The position numbers were made by a program, and so were the translations under genes. A DNA stretch of 64,000 bases from an uncultured Paraburkholderia sp. (GTDB taxonomy: Bacteria; Pseudomonadota; Gammaproteobacteria; Burkholderiales; Burkholderiaceae): the NCBI GenBank assembly GCA_940746715.1, contig CALNWN010000010.1, positions 1 to 64,000 on the forward strand, read 5' to 3'. Shown piece after piece: positions 35,151 to 44,843 of this stretch. Position 1 is the first letter of the stretch; each line of letters opens with the position of its first letter. The notes below the pieces were generated by a model. The model made no database searches and was not told the origin of the DNA. It was given only the letters and a program-made list of their open reading frames with translations.

Positions 35151-35711
35151 TCACCCCGGACGCCGGAATTCGTTCTCCACCCACGCCGACGCGCTTGCCT
35201 TGCTGAGCTTGAAGTTCGGCGCGACCTGGACTTGCGCGAGTTGCTCGCCGAAAGCGTCGAGCGCGGTCAAGAGCGCATAGGGCTCGTCCTCGTCAGGGAC
35301 GATGTCGAGCGTGATGTCGAGTTCGTCGCTGCCGTCCGCGCTCGGCACGCGCACTGCCTTGTGAAGCTGCGCGCGTAGCTGCTGCTCGTGGCGGCGCAAT
35401 ACCTCGGAGGCCGTTTTCACGAGCGTGTTGAACGCCGCGGTGTCGAGCGGCTTCGGGTCCTTCTTGTTGCGGCCCATCGTCCATGGGCCGACGAGCGCGG
35501 GCTCCGCTTCGCCGTCCTTGATCATTTCGACAGCCCAGCCTTCGTCGTCTTCGTTCTTGATGACGCGCGCGGTCCAGCCGTCGTCGCGCCAGAGGCGGTC
35601 TTCGTGCACCGCTTCGAATGCGTCTTCGGGATGCGCGGCGTCCACGGCGGACGAGCCTTCCGTCGCGGAATCAGCAGCAGGGTCGGACGAAGGAAGGACG
35701 GGGTCGGTCAT
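35151..35711 (-). CDS. Hypothetical acidic protein
   Basis: The ATG at 35711 opens MTDPVLPSSDPAADSATEGS; 186 residues follow, with an acidic disordered N-terminus and a folded-looking part (DGWTARVIKNEDDEGWAVEM, GPWTMGRNKKDPKPLDTAAF, NTLVKTASEVLRRHEQQLRA). No signal or membrane segment is seen and I do not recognise the family. The final residues NEFRRPG meet the phoX remnant directly, so the last few may be derived from the deletion junction. A cytoplasmic protein of unknown role. Confidence 0.6.
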   Translation of the reverse strand: MTDPVLPSSDPAADSATEGSSAVDAAHPEDAFEAVHEDRLWRDDGWTARVIKNEDDEGWAVEMIKDGEAEPALVGPWTMGRNKKDPKPLDTAAFNTLVKTASEVLRRHEQQLRAQLHKAVRVPSADGSDELDITLDIVPDEDEPYALLTALDAFGEQLAQVQVAPNFKLSKASASAWVENEFRRPG

Positions 35712-35993
35712 TGCAGATTCACTCACTTTCACTGGGCATGGACATAGTCGAGCCTGCGATTTTACCCGCCTCGCGTGCGCAGAACACCGCACTCTGACGA
35801 ACGGACAAGTCTCTGCGGGCATCTCACGATTGAAGCGCAAGCGCGCGAGCCGTTACCGAAGCGGCCACTCATGCAGCGACGTTTCAGCTTGTAACGGAAG
35901 TGACGCAGCGAACCTGTGCTCGGTATACTCGGGCGTCCGCTTTTGCATCGCGCCTCCAGTTCCCGCCCATACCGGGACGCCGACGACATCGCC

Positions 35994-36350
35994 ATGAAAC
36001 GAATCTTCCTGCTTACTCCTGCTGCTGTTCTGATTGCGACGCTAGCCGCTTGCGGTTCGTCCATCGGACCTTCCGCGCACGATCCGTTGGAGCCTATGAT
36101 TTACGTGTCCTCGCAGCATGCGCCCGGCTATATCGCAAGTTGCCTGCAAAGCCGCCTGTCGCGCGTGCGCCTCGCGCGCGTGGGCAGCGCGACGGAAATC
36201 GCGGTCGGCTCCGACTCGAACAATTCGTACTTCGTCACGCTGACGCCGTCGAACGCCGGCTCTGTCATCAAGGTGATGCGTCCGGCCAATGCACCCGACG
36301 ATCCGCCGGAACCGGAGATGCGCTTTACCATTGCGCGCTGCGCGACGTGA
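35994..36350 (+). CDS. Small lipoprotein
   Basis: A 118-residue ORF begins MKRIFLLTPAAVLIATLAAC; the LAAC lipobox at C20 marks a signal-peptidase-II lipoprotein. The mature region (YVSSQHAPGYIASCLQSRLS ... FTIARCAT) has two further cysteines spaced to form a disulphide and otherwise shows no known domain. It lies 58 bp upstream of the YdjM-like gene, same strand, and may share its promoter. It appears intact. Confidence 0.7.
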   Translation: MKRIFLLTPAAVLIATLAACGSSIGPSAHDPLEPMIYVSSQHAPGYIASCLQSRLSRVRLARVGSATEIAVGSDSNNSYFVTLTPSNAGSVIKVMRPANAPDDPPEPEMRFTIARCAT

Positions 36351-36408
36351 TGGTTGGGTCGGGAGTGCGCTGCGCCCCTTTCCTCTCTACCCCGCACCGC
36401 TCACTCCC

Positions 36409-36927
36409 ATGGCATCCAGCAACGCGCACCACGCGACCGGTTTCGCGGCCGCCATCATTGCCGCGGCCCTGGTCGTACACACAGGCAACAGCCACGACAG
36501 TCTCTTTTATATCGGTGTACTAATGAGCTTCGTCGCGGGCGTCGCCGGCAGCACGGCGCCCGACTGGCTCGAGGTCGCATGGTGGTCGCGCACGCGCCGC
36601 TTGTGGATTACGCATTGCACGTTGACGCATTGGGGCATCGGCTGGATGGCATTGCTCGCGGTTTCGTACCACGAACTCGGGCATTCCCTCTATGCGGCGC
36701 CCGCGTTCGGCTTTGCCTGCGGCGGGCTGATGCATCTGCTCGCCGACTGGCCGAACCCGCTCGGCGTGCCGTGGATCGCAGCCCGGCATTCGTTGAACCT
36801 ATGGAACAGCGGGCACTGCGATCTGATCGTGGTCGCCGCGTCCTGGGCCGCGGCATGGTTTATCGGCCGGCATGTCGGCCTGCCCGGCCTGCACGGGCTC
36901 GACGCGCTGAAGCATTGGCGGTTTTGA
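36409..36927 (+). CDS. YdjM-like inner-membrane metal-dependent hydrolase
   Basis: A 172-residue protein begins MASSNAHHATGFAAAIIAAA. The pattern of conserved His and Asp residues at the ends of hydrophobic helices (HHATG, GSTAPDWLEV, THCTLTHWGIGWM, GGLMHLLADWPNPLGVPW) matches the YdjM/DUF457 family, DNA-damage-linked membrane hydrolases in enterics. All motif residues are present and the ORF is complete. Its substrate is unknown. Confidence 0.75.
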   Translation: MASSNAHHATGFAAAIIAAALVVHTGNSHDSLFYIGVLMSFVAGVAGSTAPDWLEVAWWSRTRRLWITHCTLTHWGIGWMALLAVSYHELGHSLYAAPAFGFACGGLMHLLADWPNPLGVPWIAARHSLNLWNSGHCDLIVVAASWAAAWFIGRHVGLPGLHGLDALKHWRF

Positions 36928-36968
36928 ATTGCGTTCCCAGGGCGTGCGTCGCGACACCGCAGCAACGT

Positions 36969-37856
36969 TTATCGACGCGTCGCCGCCGCGTAGTTCGCGG
37001 GTGTCACGCCCAACAGGCGCACGAAGGCGCGCGTCATGTGACTCTGATCCGCGAAGCCTGCCGCCGCAGCCGCGTCGGCGAGCGATACGCCGCGTGCTAT
37101 CAGCTGCCGCGCCAGCACCACGCGCCGCTGCATGCGGTAGGCGTGCGGCGGCAAACCGGTTTCGTGCGCGAAACTTCGTAGTAACTGGAAGCGGCTGATG
37201 CCTGCTTCGTCGGGGAGATCGGCAAGGGTCAGCGGCGCGGACGGATCGTCGTCGATGCGTGCTTTGGCGCGCGCAATCGGCCCACGCGAGAGCCACGACA
37301 CCGCGTGCGCGTGAGGGCTTGCATCACAGCCCAAATCGCGGCCCACATCGCGACCTAAATCGCGGCTTGCATGCGCGGACAGCAGATGCGCGATCAGCGC
37401 GAGCAACGCCTGCTCGCGCGCCAGTTAGTCGCCCGCGTCAGACGGCTGCACCGCTACCGCGAATAATCGTTCGAAGAGAAGCTTGAGCAGCGGGTCGTGC
37501 ACGACCGGCCGTGTGAGTTCGAACTCGCGCGTCTGCACGCCGTCCAGTTCCGCCGCGGCGCCGGCCAGCATCGACGGCTCGAAATAAAGCACGTGCCACG
37601 CGCGCCCGCGCTCGTCGAGCGGACTGCCGTCGTGCACCTCACCTGGATTGACGGTGATCACGTCGTTCATGCGCGCTTCGACGAGGCCGCGGCCGCTCGC
37701 CGATTTATGCCCGCCGCTGACGATCAGCCCCACGCCGAAGCGATCGTGCGAATGACGCGGAAACGCACGCGCGGTTTCGGCCACGGTCGCCTCCACGCCA
37801 GCAATCGCGCAACGGGGCATGTGGACGCGGCCACGCGTCCCGTCGCGCGCCGGCAT
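36969..37856 (-). pseudogene. AraC-family regulator, one nonsense codon
   Basis: The ATG at 37856 overlaps the cysE stop as TGATG. The cupin-like sensor half reads FPRHSHDRFGVGLIVSGGHK and VNPGEVHDGSPLDERGRAWH; then TAA at 37425-37427 interrupts SDAGD*LAREQALLALIAHL. The same frame continues through the double helix-turn-helix (DEAGISRFQLLRSFAHETGL, GFADQSHMTRAFVRLLGVTP) to the stop at 36969. One substitution alone inactivates the gene. A short imperfect repeat (GRDVGRDLG) sits in the linker. Confidence 0.8.
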
Positions 37857-38782
37857 CAACGTCGCCCTTCGTCGCCGCGCTCGCCTTCGCGAACCTTGCC
37901 TTGCGACACGCTGCTGCCGGGCGGCACGCTATGCGTGAGCCACACATTGCCGCCGATCACCGAGCCGCGCCCGATGGTCACGCGTCCGAGAATGGTCGCG
38001 CCCGCGTAGATCACGACGTCGTCTTCGACGATAGGATGCCGCGCATTGCCCTTGATGAGCGTGCCGTCGACATCCGCGGCAAAGCTCTTCGCACCGAGCG
38101 TGACAGCCTGATACACGCGCACATGCTCGCCGATGATCGCCGTTTCGCCGATCACGACGCCCGTGCCGTGATCGATGAAAAAACTCGGGCCGATCGTGGC
38201 GCCCGGGTGAATGTCGATACCGGTTGCCGAGTGCGCGATCTCGTTGATGAAACGCGCGAGCAGCGGCACGCCGAGCCGATGCAGCGCATGCGCGAGCCGA
38301 TGATGCGTCATCGCCCACACGCCCGGATAGCACAGCAGGATTTCGGTGATGTGCTGCGCGGCGGGGTCGCCGGTGAAAGCAGCCTGAATGTCGCTCACGA
38401 GCAGCGCGCGAATGCCGGGCAACTGCGTGCCGAACTCGCGGGCCACCTCGAACGCGCGCTCGCGCAATTCGGCTTCCGGCGTATGCGCGTGCTCGGGAAG
38501 AAACCGCAGCGCGCGGCGAATCTGTTCGGCGAGCAGACGCAACGTGCTTTCGAGCGTATGGCCGACATAGTAGTCGACGGTTTCGTCGGTCAGATCGGGC
38601 GCGCCGTAGTGCGTGGGAAAGAGCGCCGCGCGCAAACCGGCGACAATGCCGACCACCGCTTCGCGCGACGGCAACTCGCGAATGCCGATCGGATGCCGCG
38701 TGCGATGCAGTTCTTCACGCGACGCGCGCAGGTCCGCGACGATCTGTTCGAGGCCCCAGTTCTGGGAAGGCACGTTAGGCAT
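37856..38782 (-). CDS. cysE: Serine O-acetyltransferase (CysE/EpsC type)
   Basis: This intact 308-residue enzyme acetylates serine with acetyl-CoA, the first step of cysteine synthesis. It has the long N-terminal helical domain and a left-handed beta-helix of hexapeptides (GIDIHPGATIGPSFFIDHGT, GVVIGETAIIGEHVRVYQAV, TLGAKSF), including the catalytic DHGTGVVIGE region with its His and Asp. It belongs to the longer EpsC-like group rather than the 270-residue enteric form. The downstream AraC gene is translationally coupled but broken. Confidence 0.9.
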   Translation of the reverse strand: MPNVPSQNWGLEQIVADLRASREELHRTRHPIGIRELPSREAVVGIVAGLRAALFPTHYGAPDLTDETVDYYVGHTLESTLRLLAEQIRRALRFLPEHAHTPEAELRERAFEVAREFGTQLPGIRALLVSDIQAAFTGDPAAQHITEILLCYPGVWAMTHHRLAHALHRLGVPLLARFINEIAHSATGIDIHPGATIGPSFFIDHGTGVVIGETAIIGEHVRVYQAVTLGAKSFAADVDGTLIKGNARHPIVEDDVVIYAGATILGRVTIGRGSVIGGNVWLTHSVPPGSSVSQGKVREGERGDEGRR

Positions 38783-38870
38783 AAAAAGACAGCGCCGTGC
38801 GCCGAGGCACGGTATCGAGTGATGGTCCCGAGAGATTACCGCGTTTTGCGGACGCTCGCGCAGCGCCCGT

Positions 38871-39103
38871 TCAGATGGTCACGCTGCTCGCGTCGATCCA
38901 GCGCACCGCCCAATCGCGTGCATGGGCGATGGCCGTGGCTTCGTCGGGAAAGCGCAGGTCAGTCGGAAAAAACGGTTGGCGACGAGCTCGCCGTCGCTCG
39001 ACCGCGAGATGACCACGTACGGCTGCCAACTGCCGTCACCCGCGCGTGCCGGTGCGCAATTTAACAAATAGCCGCGATGTGTGAATGCAGCATCGAAGTG
39101 CAT
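38871..39103 (-). pseudogene. Small conserved protein (DUF6566-like), frameshift
   Basis: The start MHFDAAFTHRGYLLNCAPAR at 39103 leads to GELVANRFF, where a base is missing in a short homopolymer near 38963. The other frame continues PTDLRFPDEATAIAHARDWA and ends VRWIDASSVTI at 38871, giving an expected ~77-residue protein. The pattern resembles the small DUF6566 proteins of Burkholderia; the function is unknown. It stands alone. Confidence 0.65.
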
Positions 39104-39372
39104 AGGTCACCCGCCCTGACGGCCTCGTAGAATGTTTTAAGTCAGCCCGCGTTCCTCGCACCGCACCGGAAAAAGCGGTGGATTTCCACACAGTAGCACC
39201 GGCGCAATACAGATTAACTTCGCTCGAACCGCCCTCCTCCTGCCGGAGTATGATCATACTCTGTAGAAAATGCGCGTTCATTAAAAAATCGAAAGACGCG
39301 CGAACGCAATCGCCTTGGAAAGGGAACGGACCTTGCTGTCCGGCACCCTGACTTCTTGAAAGGAGAATGCAT

Positions 39373-39801
39373 ATGAACAGCCATATCGACAAGCCAGCGG
39401 ACGCACGCAACCTGACGGGCACGAGCCGCCCCTGCAGTGCCGAGCTGTACAACGACCGCACGCACGACAGCACGGTCGACACCGACGGCAAGAACCATGA
39501 AGCCGCGCGCATTGCGGGCCAAAGCCCGATCGCCGTCGATGAAATCACCACCAGCAATGCGACGCTCGAAAACAGCGTGCCTGAAGCGCTCGACGGCATG
39601 GCCGGCTTCGACAGCCGCGTCGGCGGCAATCATCTGCTGCTTGCCCTGGAGCCGGGCTATACCGTGATCGACAAAGGCATGTTCGAGCCAGAGGCGCTGC
39701 ATTCAGCAGACCCGCTCTTCGACTATTCGCTTGCGGGCGAAAATCCCCGGGAACGCGGCCGGGTCCATTACGCCCTTAATCATTTGCGCCCACGCGCGTG
39801 A
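39373..39801 (+). CDS. Hypothetical protein
   Basis: Of two nearby ATGs, the one at 39373 is better spaced from the AAAGGAG ribosome site. The 142-residue product MNSHIDKPADARNLTGTSRP is polar and acidic, without signal peptide or membrane segment; GFDSRVGGNHLLLALEPGYT and SADPLFDYSLAGENPRERGR are the only compact parts. I do not recognise a family. It is isolated, with about 270 bp upstream and 235 bp downstream that hold no evident gene. Confidence 0.6.
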   Translation: MNSHIDKPADARNLTGTSRPCSAELYNDRTHDSTVDTDGKNHEAARIAGQSPIAVDEITTSNATLENSVPEALDGMAGFDSRVGGNHLLLALEPGYTVIDKGMFEPEALHSADPLFDYSLAGENPRERGRVHYALNHLRPRA

Positions 39802-40036
39802 TCGAAATACATCGCGTGAAATAATCATCTGAATGCACGCGTGTTTGAATCGCGGCGCCGCAGCCTATTTGTCGGCGGATAACTCGGGCGCGCCGTTTAA
39901 ATAGCGATGCGCGTTTTTTATCGGCCGCTCGTGGGATTACAAACCGATGGTTGCAAGACCTGCTCGCGAGCGGAGCTTTATCCTGCTCCGCAACGCGGCG
40001 CACAATCGCCTCACGTCTAACTCAACGGAGCGGTAG

Positions 40037-40642
40037 ATGAAAAAGATCGTCGTCATCGGCGCAACCGGCACACTCGGCCGGGCAGTGAGCGCGGAGCTGA
40101 AGGCCCGTCATGAAGTCATCGAGGTCGGTGCGACGCGCGGCCAGTATCAGGTGGACAGTACGGACCCGGCGAGCGTCGAGCGGCTCTTTCGCGAACTCGG
40201 CAAGGTGGACGGCGTGGTGACCACTATCGGCAAAGTGCATTTCGGGCCGCTGCCGCAAATGAGCATCGAGCAGTTCTGGGTCGGCCTGCGCGACAAGCTG
40301 ATGGGGCAGATCAACGTCGTGCTGGCGGGCCAGAACTATGTGAACGACGGCGGCTCCTTCACGCTGACGAGCTGCATTCTCGCCGACGAGCCGATTCGCG
40401 AAGGCGCCAATGCGACGACCGTGAATCTGGCACTGGAAGGTTTCGTGCGCGGCGCGGCAATCGAACTGCCGCGCGGCATCCGCATCAACGTCGTGAGTCC
40501 GACGGTGCTGAGCGAATCGATGGAAGGCTATGCGCCGTACTTTCGCGGCTTCGAACCGGTTACCGCACAGCGCGCCGCACAGGCGTACTTGCGCAGCGTG
40601 GAAGGCGCGCAGACGGGCCGCGTCTATCGCGTCGGCGACTAA
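40037..40642 (+). CDS. Short SDR-family oxidoreductase lacking the catalytic tyrosine
   Basis: A 201-residue single-domain Rossmann protein starts MKKIVVIGATGTLGRAVSAE with the GxxGxxG dinucleotide loop at residues 8-14. The active-site segment aligns as TTVNLALEGFVRGAAIELPR, where classical SDRs have YxxxK; both Tyr and Lys are absent. The end RSVEGAQTGRVYRVGD is normal for this short subgroup. It may bind NAD(P) without normal catalysis or use other residues. It is preceded by an AACGGAG ribosome site and is intact. Confidence 0.8.
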   Translation: MKKIVVIGATGTLGRAVSAELKARHEVIEVGATRGQYQVDSTDPASVERLFRELGKVDGVVTTIGKVHFGPLPQMSIEQFWVGLRDKLMGQINVVLAGQNYVNDGGSFTLTSCILADEPIREGANATTVNLALEGFVRGAAIELPRGIRINVVSPTVLSESMEGYAPYFRGFEPVTAQRAAQAYLRSVEGAQTGRVYRVGD

Positions 40643-40687
40643 TCTTCGGACGATGCGGCGTTCGCGCAATGCGATGCGCGTGCGCCG

Positions 40688-41618
40688 CTAGTGCTTCTGC
40701 TCCTTCACGCGCGAGACGATCTGCGTCGGGCTCACGAACTGCAGCGCGATCAGCACCCATATGAGCGTGATGGCCATATAGATCATCGCCATCGCGTCGA
40801 TTGACTGCGGCGCGCGCACACCGGTTGAAAACACCGCGTAGTACAGCGCGACCACGAGCGTTTGCGTCGCCGGCCCCGCCGTGAAAAACGTCAGCTCGAA
40901 CATGCCGATGGTGCGCACGAGCACGAGCAGCGCGGCCGCCAGCATGCCGGGCACGAGCAACGGCAGCAGCACGTAGCGGAAGTAGCGGAACGTGTTGGCG
41001 CCGAAAATGCGCGCCGCCGCTTCCAGATTCGGATCGATCTGCTCGATGAAGGGCGTCATCACCAGAATGACGAAGGGCAGCGCGGGCACGAGATTCGCGA
41101 GTATCACGCCGCTCACCGTGCCGGCCAGCCCGACCTTGTACATCACGGTCGCCATGGGAATGCCGTAGGTGACGGGCGGCACCATCAAGGGCAACAGGAA
41201 AATCAGCATCGCAAGGCGCTTGCCGGGAAACTGCACGCGCGCGAGCGCATACGCCGCGGGCACGCCGAGCAGCACCGAGAGCAGCACCACGGCGCCGACC
41301 ACCTCGACCGTCACCCACAATACGCTCGCCAGCTGGAAATCGCTCCACGCCTGCGCATACCAGTGCAGCGTGAATCCCTGCGGCAGCAAGGTGCCGAACC
41401 AGCGCGTCCGCGATCGAATTAACCGCCACGGTCGCGATCAGCAGCACGACGTTGGCGAGGAAGAACACCATCGCGCCCCACACGAAGACACGCCACACGC
41501 GGCCGGGCACACTCGCGCGCTGTTTCACGCGCTTGCCGGGCTCGCGAGCGTCGTCGCCCTGCTGGCTGGATGGCGACGCGGACCACGAAGCCGGCGCGCC
41601 GCGATGCTCGGTCGTCAT
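40688..41618 (-). pseudogene. ABC transporter permease 2 (PotC-like), frameshift
   Basis: The start MTTEHRGAPASWSASPSSQQ at 41618 overlaps the permease 1 stop as TGATG. Helix 1 (VFVWGAMVFFLANVVLLIAT) is followed by a frameshift near 41405, after which MLPQGFTLHWYAQAWSDFQL and the permease signature EAAARIFGANTFRYFRYVLL (EAA loop) are intact to KEQKH at 40688. It would pair with permease 1 in an importer of the spermidine/putrescine or aminoethylphosphonate type. Confidence 0.8.
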
Positions 41619-42514
41619 CAGCCTTTGCCTCCTGTCACCGGACCGCTATAGAACAGGCGGCGCGCGCCGAGCATCGCGGCGACCACCAGCAGTTGCACGA
41701 AACCCATCACCATCGCGATGGCGGAGGCAAGCGAATAGTCGTAGCTTTCGAACGCCGCTTCCGCGGCCGCAATCGACATGACGCGCGTCGGTCCCGCCGG
41801 CGCACCGAGCAGCACCGCCGATGGAAACACCGAAAACGCCTGCACGAACGAAAGGCACGCGGCCATCGTCAGGCCCGGCACGAGGAGCGGCAGATAGATG
41901 CGCAGGAACTGCTGCCACGGGCTCGCGCCGAGCGTCGCGGCCGCGCTCGCGAGCGTCGGGTCGATGCCCGTCACGTACGACAAGGTCAACAGGAATGCGA
42001 ACGGAAACCCCGACACGATCAGCGAGATCAGCACGCCCAAGAAGTTATGCGTGAGCCGCACTTCGCTCGTGTACAGATGCAAGCCCTGCAGCGCCTGCGG
42101 GAACCAGCCGTTCGGCCCAAAGTAGGTCAGCATGCCGTCGGCGATCAGCACCGCGCCGAGTGTCACCGGAATCACCAGCAACGTGGTGACGAACTTCTGA
42201 TAACGCGAATGCCGCCGCAACGCGAATGCGACCGGCACTGATCCGCCCACGTTGATCAACGTGGCCGGCACGGCGAGTTTCAACGTGACGAGGATGGTCG
42301 GCCACATCGACGTATCGGTGAAGAACGTCAGATAGTTGGCCCATGCACTGCCGCCGTTCATCGGCCGGAAAGAAAGCGCCAGACCGTATGCGAACGGGTA
42401 AATGAACAACGCGACGATGAAAAGCAGCGCCGGCGTGACGAGCCACGCCTTGCCGTCGCGCTGTCGCGCGGGTGCGGCCGGTGAAACGGGCGCGGGGACG
42501 GTGGGCGAGTTCAT
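41618..42514 (-). CDS. ABC transporter permease 1 (PotB-like)
   Basis: This intact 298-residue permease begins MNSPTVPAPVSPAAPARQRD and has six predicted membrane helices. The EAA loop reads LASAAATLGASPWQQFLRIY with LPLLVPGL following. It is the only unbroken member of this transporter operon, between the ATPase and permease 2. The start overlaps the ATPase stop as ATGA. Type and neighbours suggest uptake of a small organic cation or phosphonate; the substrate is not determined. Confidence 0.85.
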   Translation of the reverse strand: MNSPTVPAPVSPAAPARQRDGKAWLVTPALLFIVALFIYPFAYGLALSFRPMNGGSAWANYLTFFTDTSMWPTILVTLKLAVPATLINVGGSVPVAFALRRHSRYQKFVTTLLVIPVTLGAVLIADGMLTYFGPNGWFPQALQGLHLYTSEVRLTHNFLGVLISLIVSGFPFAFLLTLSYVTGIDPTLASAAATLGASPWQQFLRIYLPLLVPGLTMAACLSFVQAFSVFPSAVLLGAPAGPTRVMSIAAAEAAFESYDYSLASAIAMVMGFVQLLVVAAMLGARRLFYSGPVTGGKG

Positions 42515-43591
42515 GCCGGCTCTGCGTCATAGACAAGCGTGCGCGACGGCGGCACACGCAAGCTGATGCGCTGGCCTTCTTCGAATTCGCCGGCCACGCG
42601 CGCCCACAAGTCGCCGAATGCCGTCTTCACGCGCATCAGCGAACTGTTGCCGGCCGTATTCGACCACGCTGACGAGCGCGTCAAACGCATTGTCCGCACC
42701 CGGCTCCGCCCGTTCCATGTCTTCCGGGCGCAGCGCGACGCTCACGCGCTTGCTGTCGAACCCCGCCATCGGCGTGCCGATCAGACGCACGCCGTTTGCA
42801 CTCACCACAACGCCCTCGCCTTGCGTACCTTCGAGCGTGAATTCGGCGACATTGCGATAGCCCATGAAGCGCGCGACATGCAGGTTGCGCGGCCGCGTGT
42901 AGACCTCTTTCGGCGTGGCGACCTGCTGCACCACGCCCTCTCTCATCACGACGATGCGGTCGGCCATTGAAAGCGCTTCGTCCTGATCATGCGTGACGTA
43001 GAGCGTCGCCCGTTCGAGCTGACTGTGAATGCGCCGGATCTCCGCGCGCATTTCGATGCGCAGCTTCGTGTCGAGATTCGACAGCGGTTCGTCCATCAGA
43101 ATGAGCGGCGGCTCGATCACGATGGCGCGCGCAATCGCCACACGTTGTTGTTGACCACCGGAGAGTTGTCCCGGCAGCTTGCGTTCGTGTCCGACAAGCT
43201 GCACGAGTTGCAGCGCCTCGCGCGCGCGTCGCATGATTTCGCTTTTGCCGACGCCGCGCATCTTCAGACCGAAGCCCACGTTGTCGAGCACGCTCATGTG
43301 CGGAAACAGCGCATAGTTCTGAAACACCATGCCGAAGCCGCGCTTTTCCGGCGGCAACACGTCGATACGTTGATCGTCTAGCCAGATGCCGCCGCCGCTC
43401 AGCGGCTGCAAACCGGCAATGCAGTTCAGCGCCGTCGATTTGCCGCAGCCCGAAGGTCCAAGCAACGCGATGAACTCGCCGCGGCGGATGTTCAGATCGA
43501 GCCCCTGCAGCGCGGCAACGGACTGTCCTTCGGTATTCGTGAAACTGCGGCTCACCGAGTCGAGCCGCAACTGCTCAAAGTGATGCTTCAT
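42511..43591 (-). pseudogene. ABC transporter ATPase (PotA/PhnT-like), C-terminal frameshift
   Basis: The ATPase domain is complete: Walker A LLGPSGCGKSTALN, signature LSGGQQQRVAIARA, Walker B LILMDEPLSNLD, H-loop YVTHDQDEA. In the C-terminal TOBE domain one extra C near 42660 changes VVEYGGNSSLMRVKTAFGDL into RQQFADAR and so on; the original frame continues to RVPPSRTLVYDAEPA at 42511. The lesion spoils about the last 55 of 359 residues and, because of the overlap, the coupling with permease 1. Confidence 0.8.
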
Positions 43592-43617
43592 GGCGGTTCC
43601 CTGATGCGCGTGAGCCC

Positions 43618-44843
43618 TCACGCGCGAATCGCACTGGCATGGGTGTTCAGGCGCGGCCAAACAGTCTGGTTATCTGGTTTTCTGCGCACCGACTTCCGTG
43701 TCCCATTTTTGAACGCGGCGACCATCGCGGCTGCGTTGAGCGGCAACGCATGCGGGCGCTCGGCCAGCAGCTTCGCGTACTCCGGCCAGCCGTACTTCTT
43801 CAGGACTTCCTGGCTATGCGCGGGCGCCTGTGCTTCCGTTACGCCCTTGATCGCCGGGCCCGGGTAGAAGTAGCCGTCGTCGTAGGTCATGGCCTGCTGC
43901 GCGGGCTCCAGCATGAAGTTCATCAGCTTGTAGAGTACGTCGAGCTTTTCCTTCGGGACGCCCTTCGGAATCACCATGTAGTGGGCGTCGTTGACCCACG
44001 TCATGTTGTCGAACGCCTGCACGCGGAAGTCAGCCGGCACGATGCCGAGCGCGCGCGGATTGATGTCCCAACCCGTCACGGTCACCGTCATGTCGCGCGT
44101 ACCTTCGCCGAGTTCCTTCATTACCGCCGACGTGCCGCCCGGATAGTAAGGAATGCATTCGTTCAGCTGCTTGAGGAAAGCCCAGGTCTTGTCCCAGCCG
44201 TTGATCGGGTCTTGCGGATTCTTGTCGCCGAGCACATAGGGCAAGCCCATCAGAAACGTGCGGCCCGGACCCAAGTTGGCGGGACGCGCGTAGATCAGCT
44301 TGTCCGGGTGGGCCTTGCACCATTGCAGCAACTGCTCGGGCGTCTTCGGCGGATCGCTGACTTTCGCGGTGTTGTACTCGAGCAGCGGCCCCGCCGGCAT
44401 ATACGCGACCTCGAGGCCGAAGCCTTGCGCGAGATCCTGCATCTTGCGCGGGCCGGGCGCGTATTTGTCGAGCACGCCGGGAAATTGCGCCGCATCGTCG
44501 CGGCAGCAGCTTCGTCCACAGGTTCTGTTCGATGCCGGCCGCCAGCGCGTCGGTGCCGGTCAGCACGAGGTCGATGTCCGAGCGGCCGGCCGCCTGCATC
44601 GCCTTGATCTTGCCGGGCAATTGCGGCGCGGGCGCGTTGGTATAGGTGATATTGGCGACGAGGTTCGGATACTTCGCCTTGAAGGCCTCGAAGCCGTTGC
44701 GTGAGTTGAAGATCGCCGGCTACGTCGACGATGTTGAGGGTGACCGGATCGGCCGCGTAGGCGGCGGATGCGGATGCGAACGCGGCGCTCGCCGCAAGAC
44801 AGAGCGACACCAGCCTGAGCGACAACCTGTGCGAAACAGTCAT
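43618..44843 (-). pseudogene. ABC transporter substrate-binding protein, frameshifts
   Basis: A signal peptide (MTVSHRLSLRLVSLCLAASA, cleaved near AYAADPV) precedes VTLNIVDVAGDLQLTQ. Frame changes near 44710 and 44500 follow; the intervening frame reads GRSDIDLVLTGTDALAAGIE. From LDKYAPGPRKMQDLAQGFGL the frame stays open to the end NTHASAIRA at 43618. It is a periplasmic type-II binding protein of the PotD/PhnS class. It overlaps DUF1175 by ATGA and begins the transporter set SBP-ATPase-permease-permease. Confidence 0.8.

Noticed and set aside
37300..37380. Tandem repeat in the AraC gene (ATCGCG-type units) as a regulatory repeat
   Set aside because: It encodes the linker GRDVGRDLG within the old reading frame and has only about three imperfect units.
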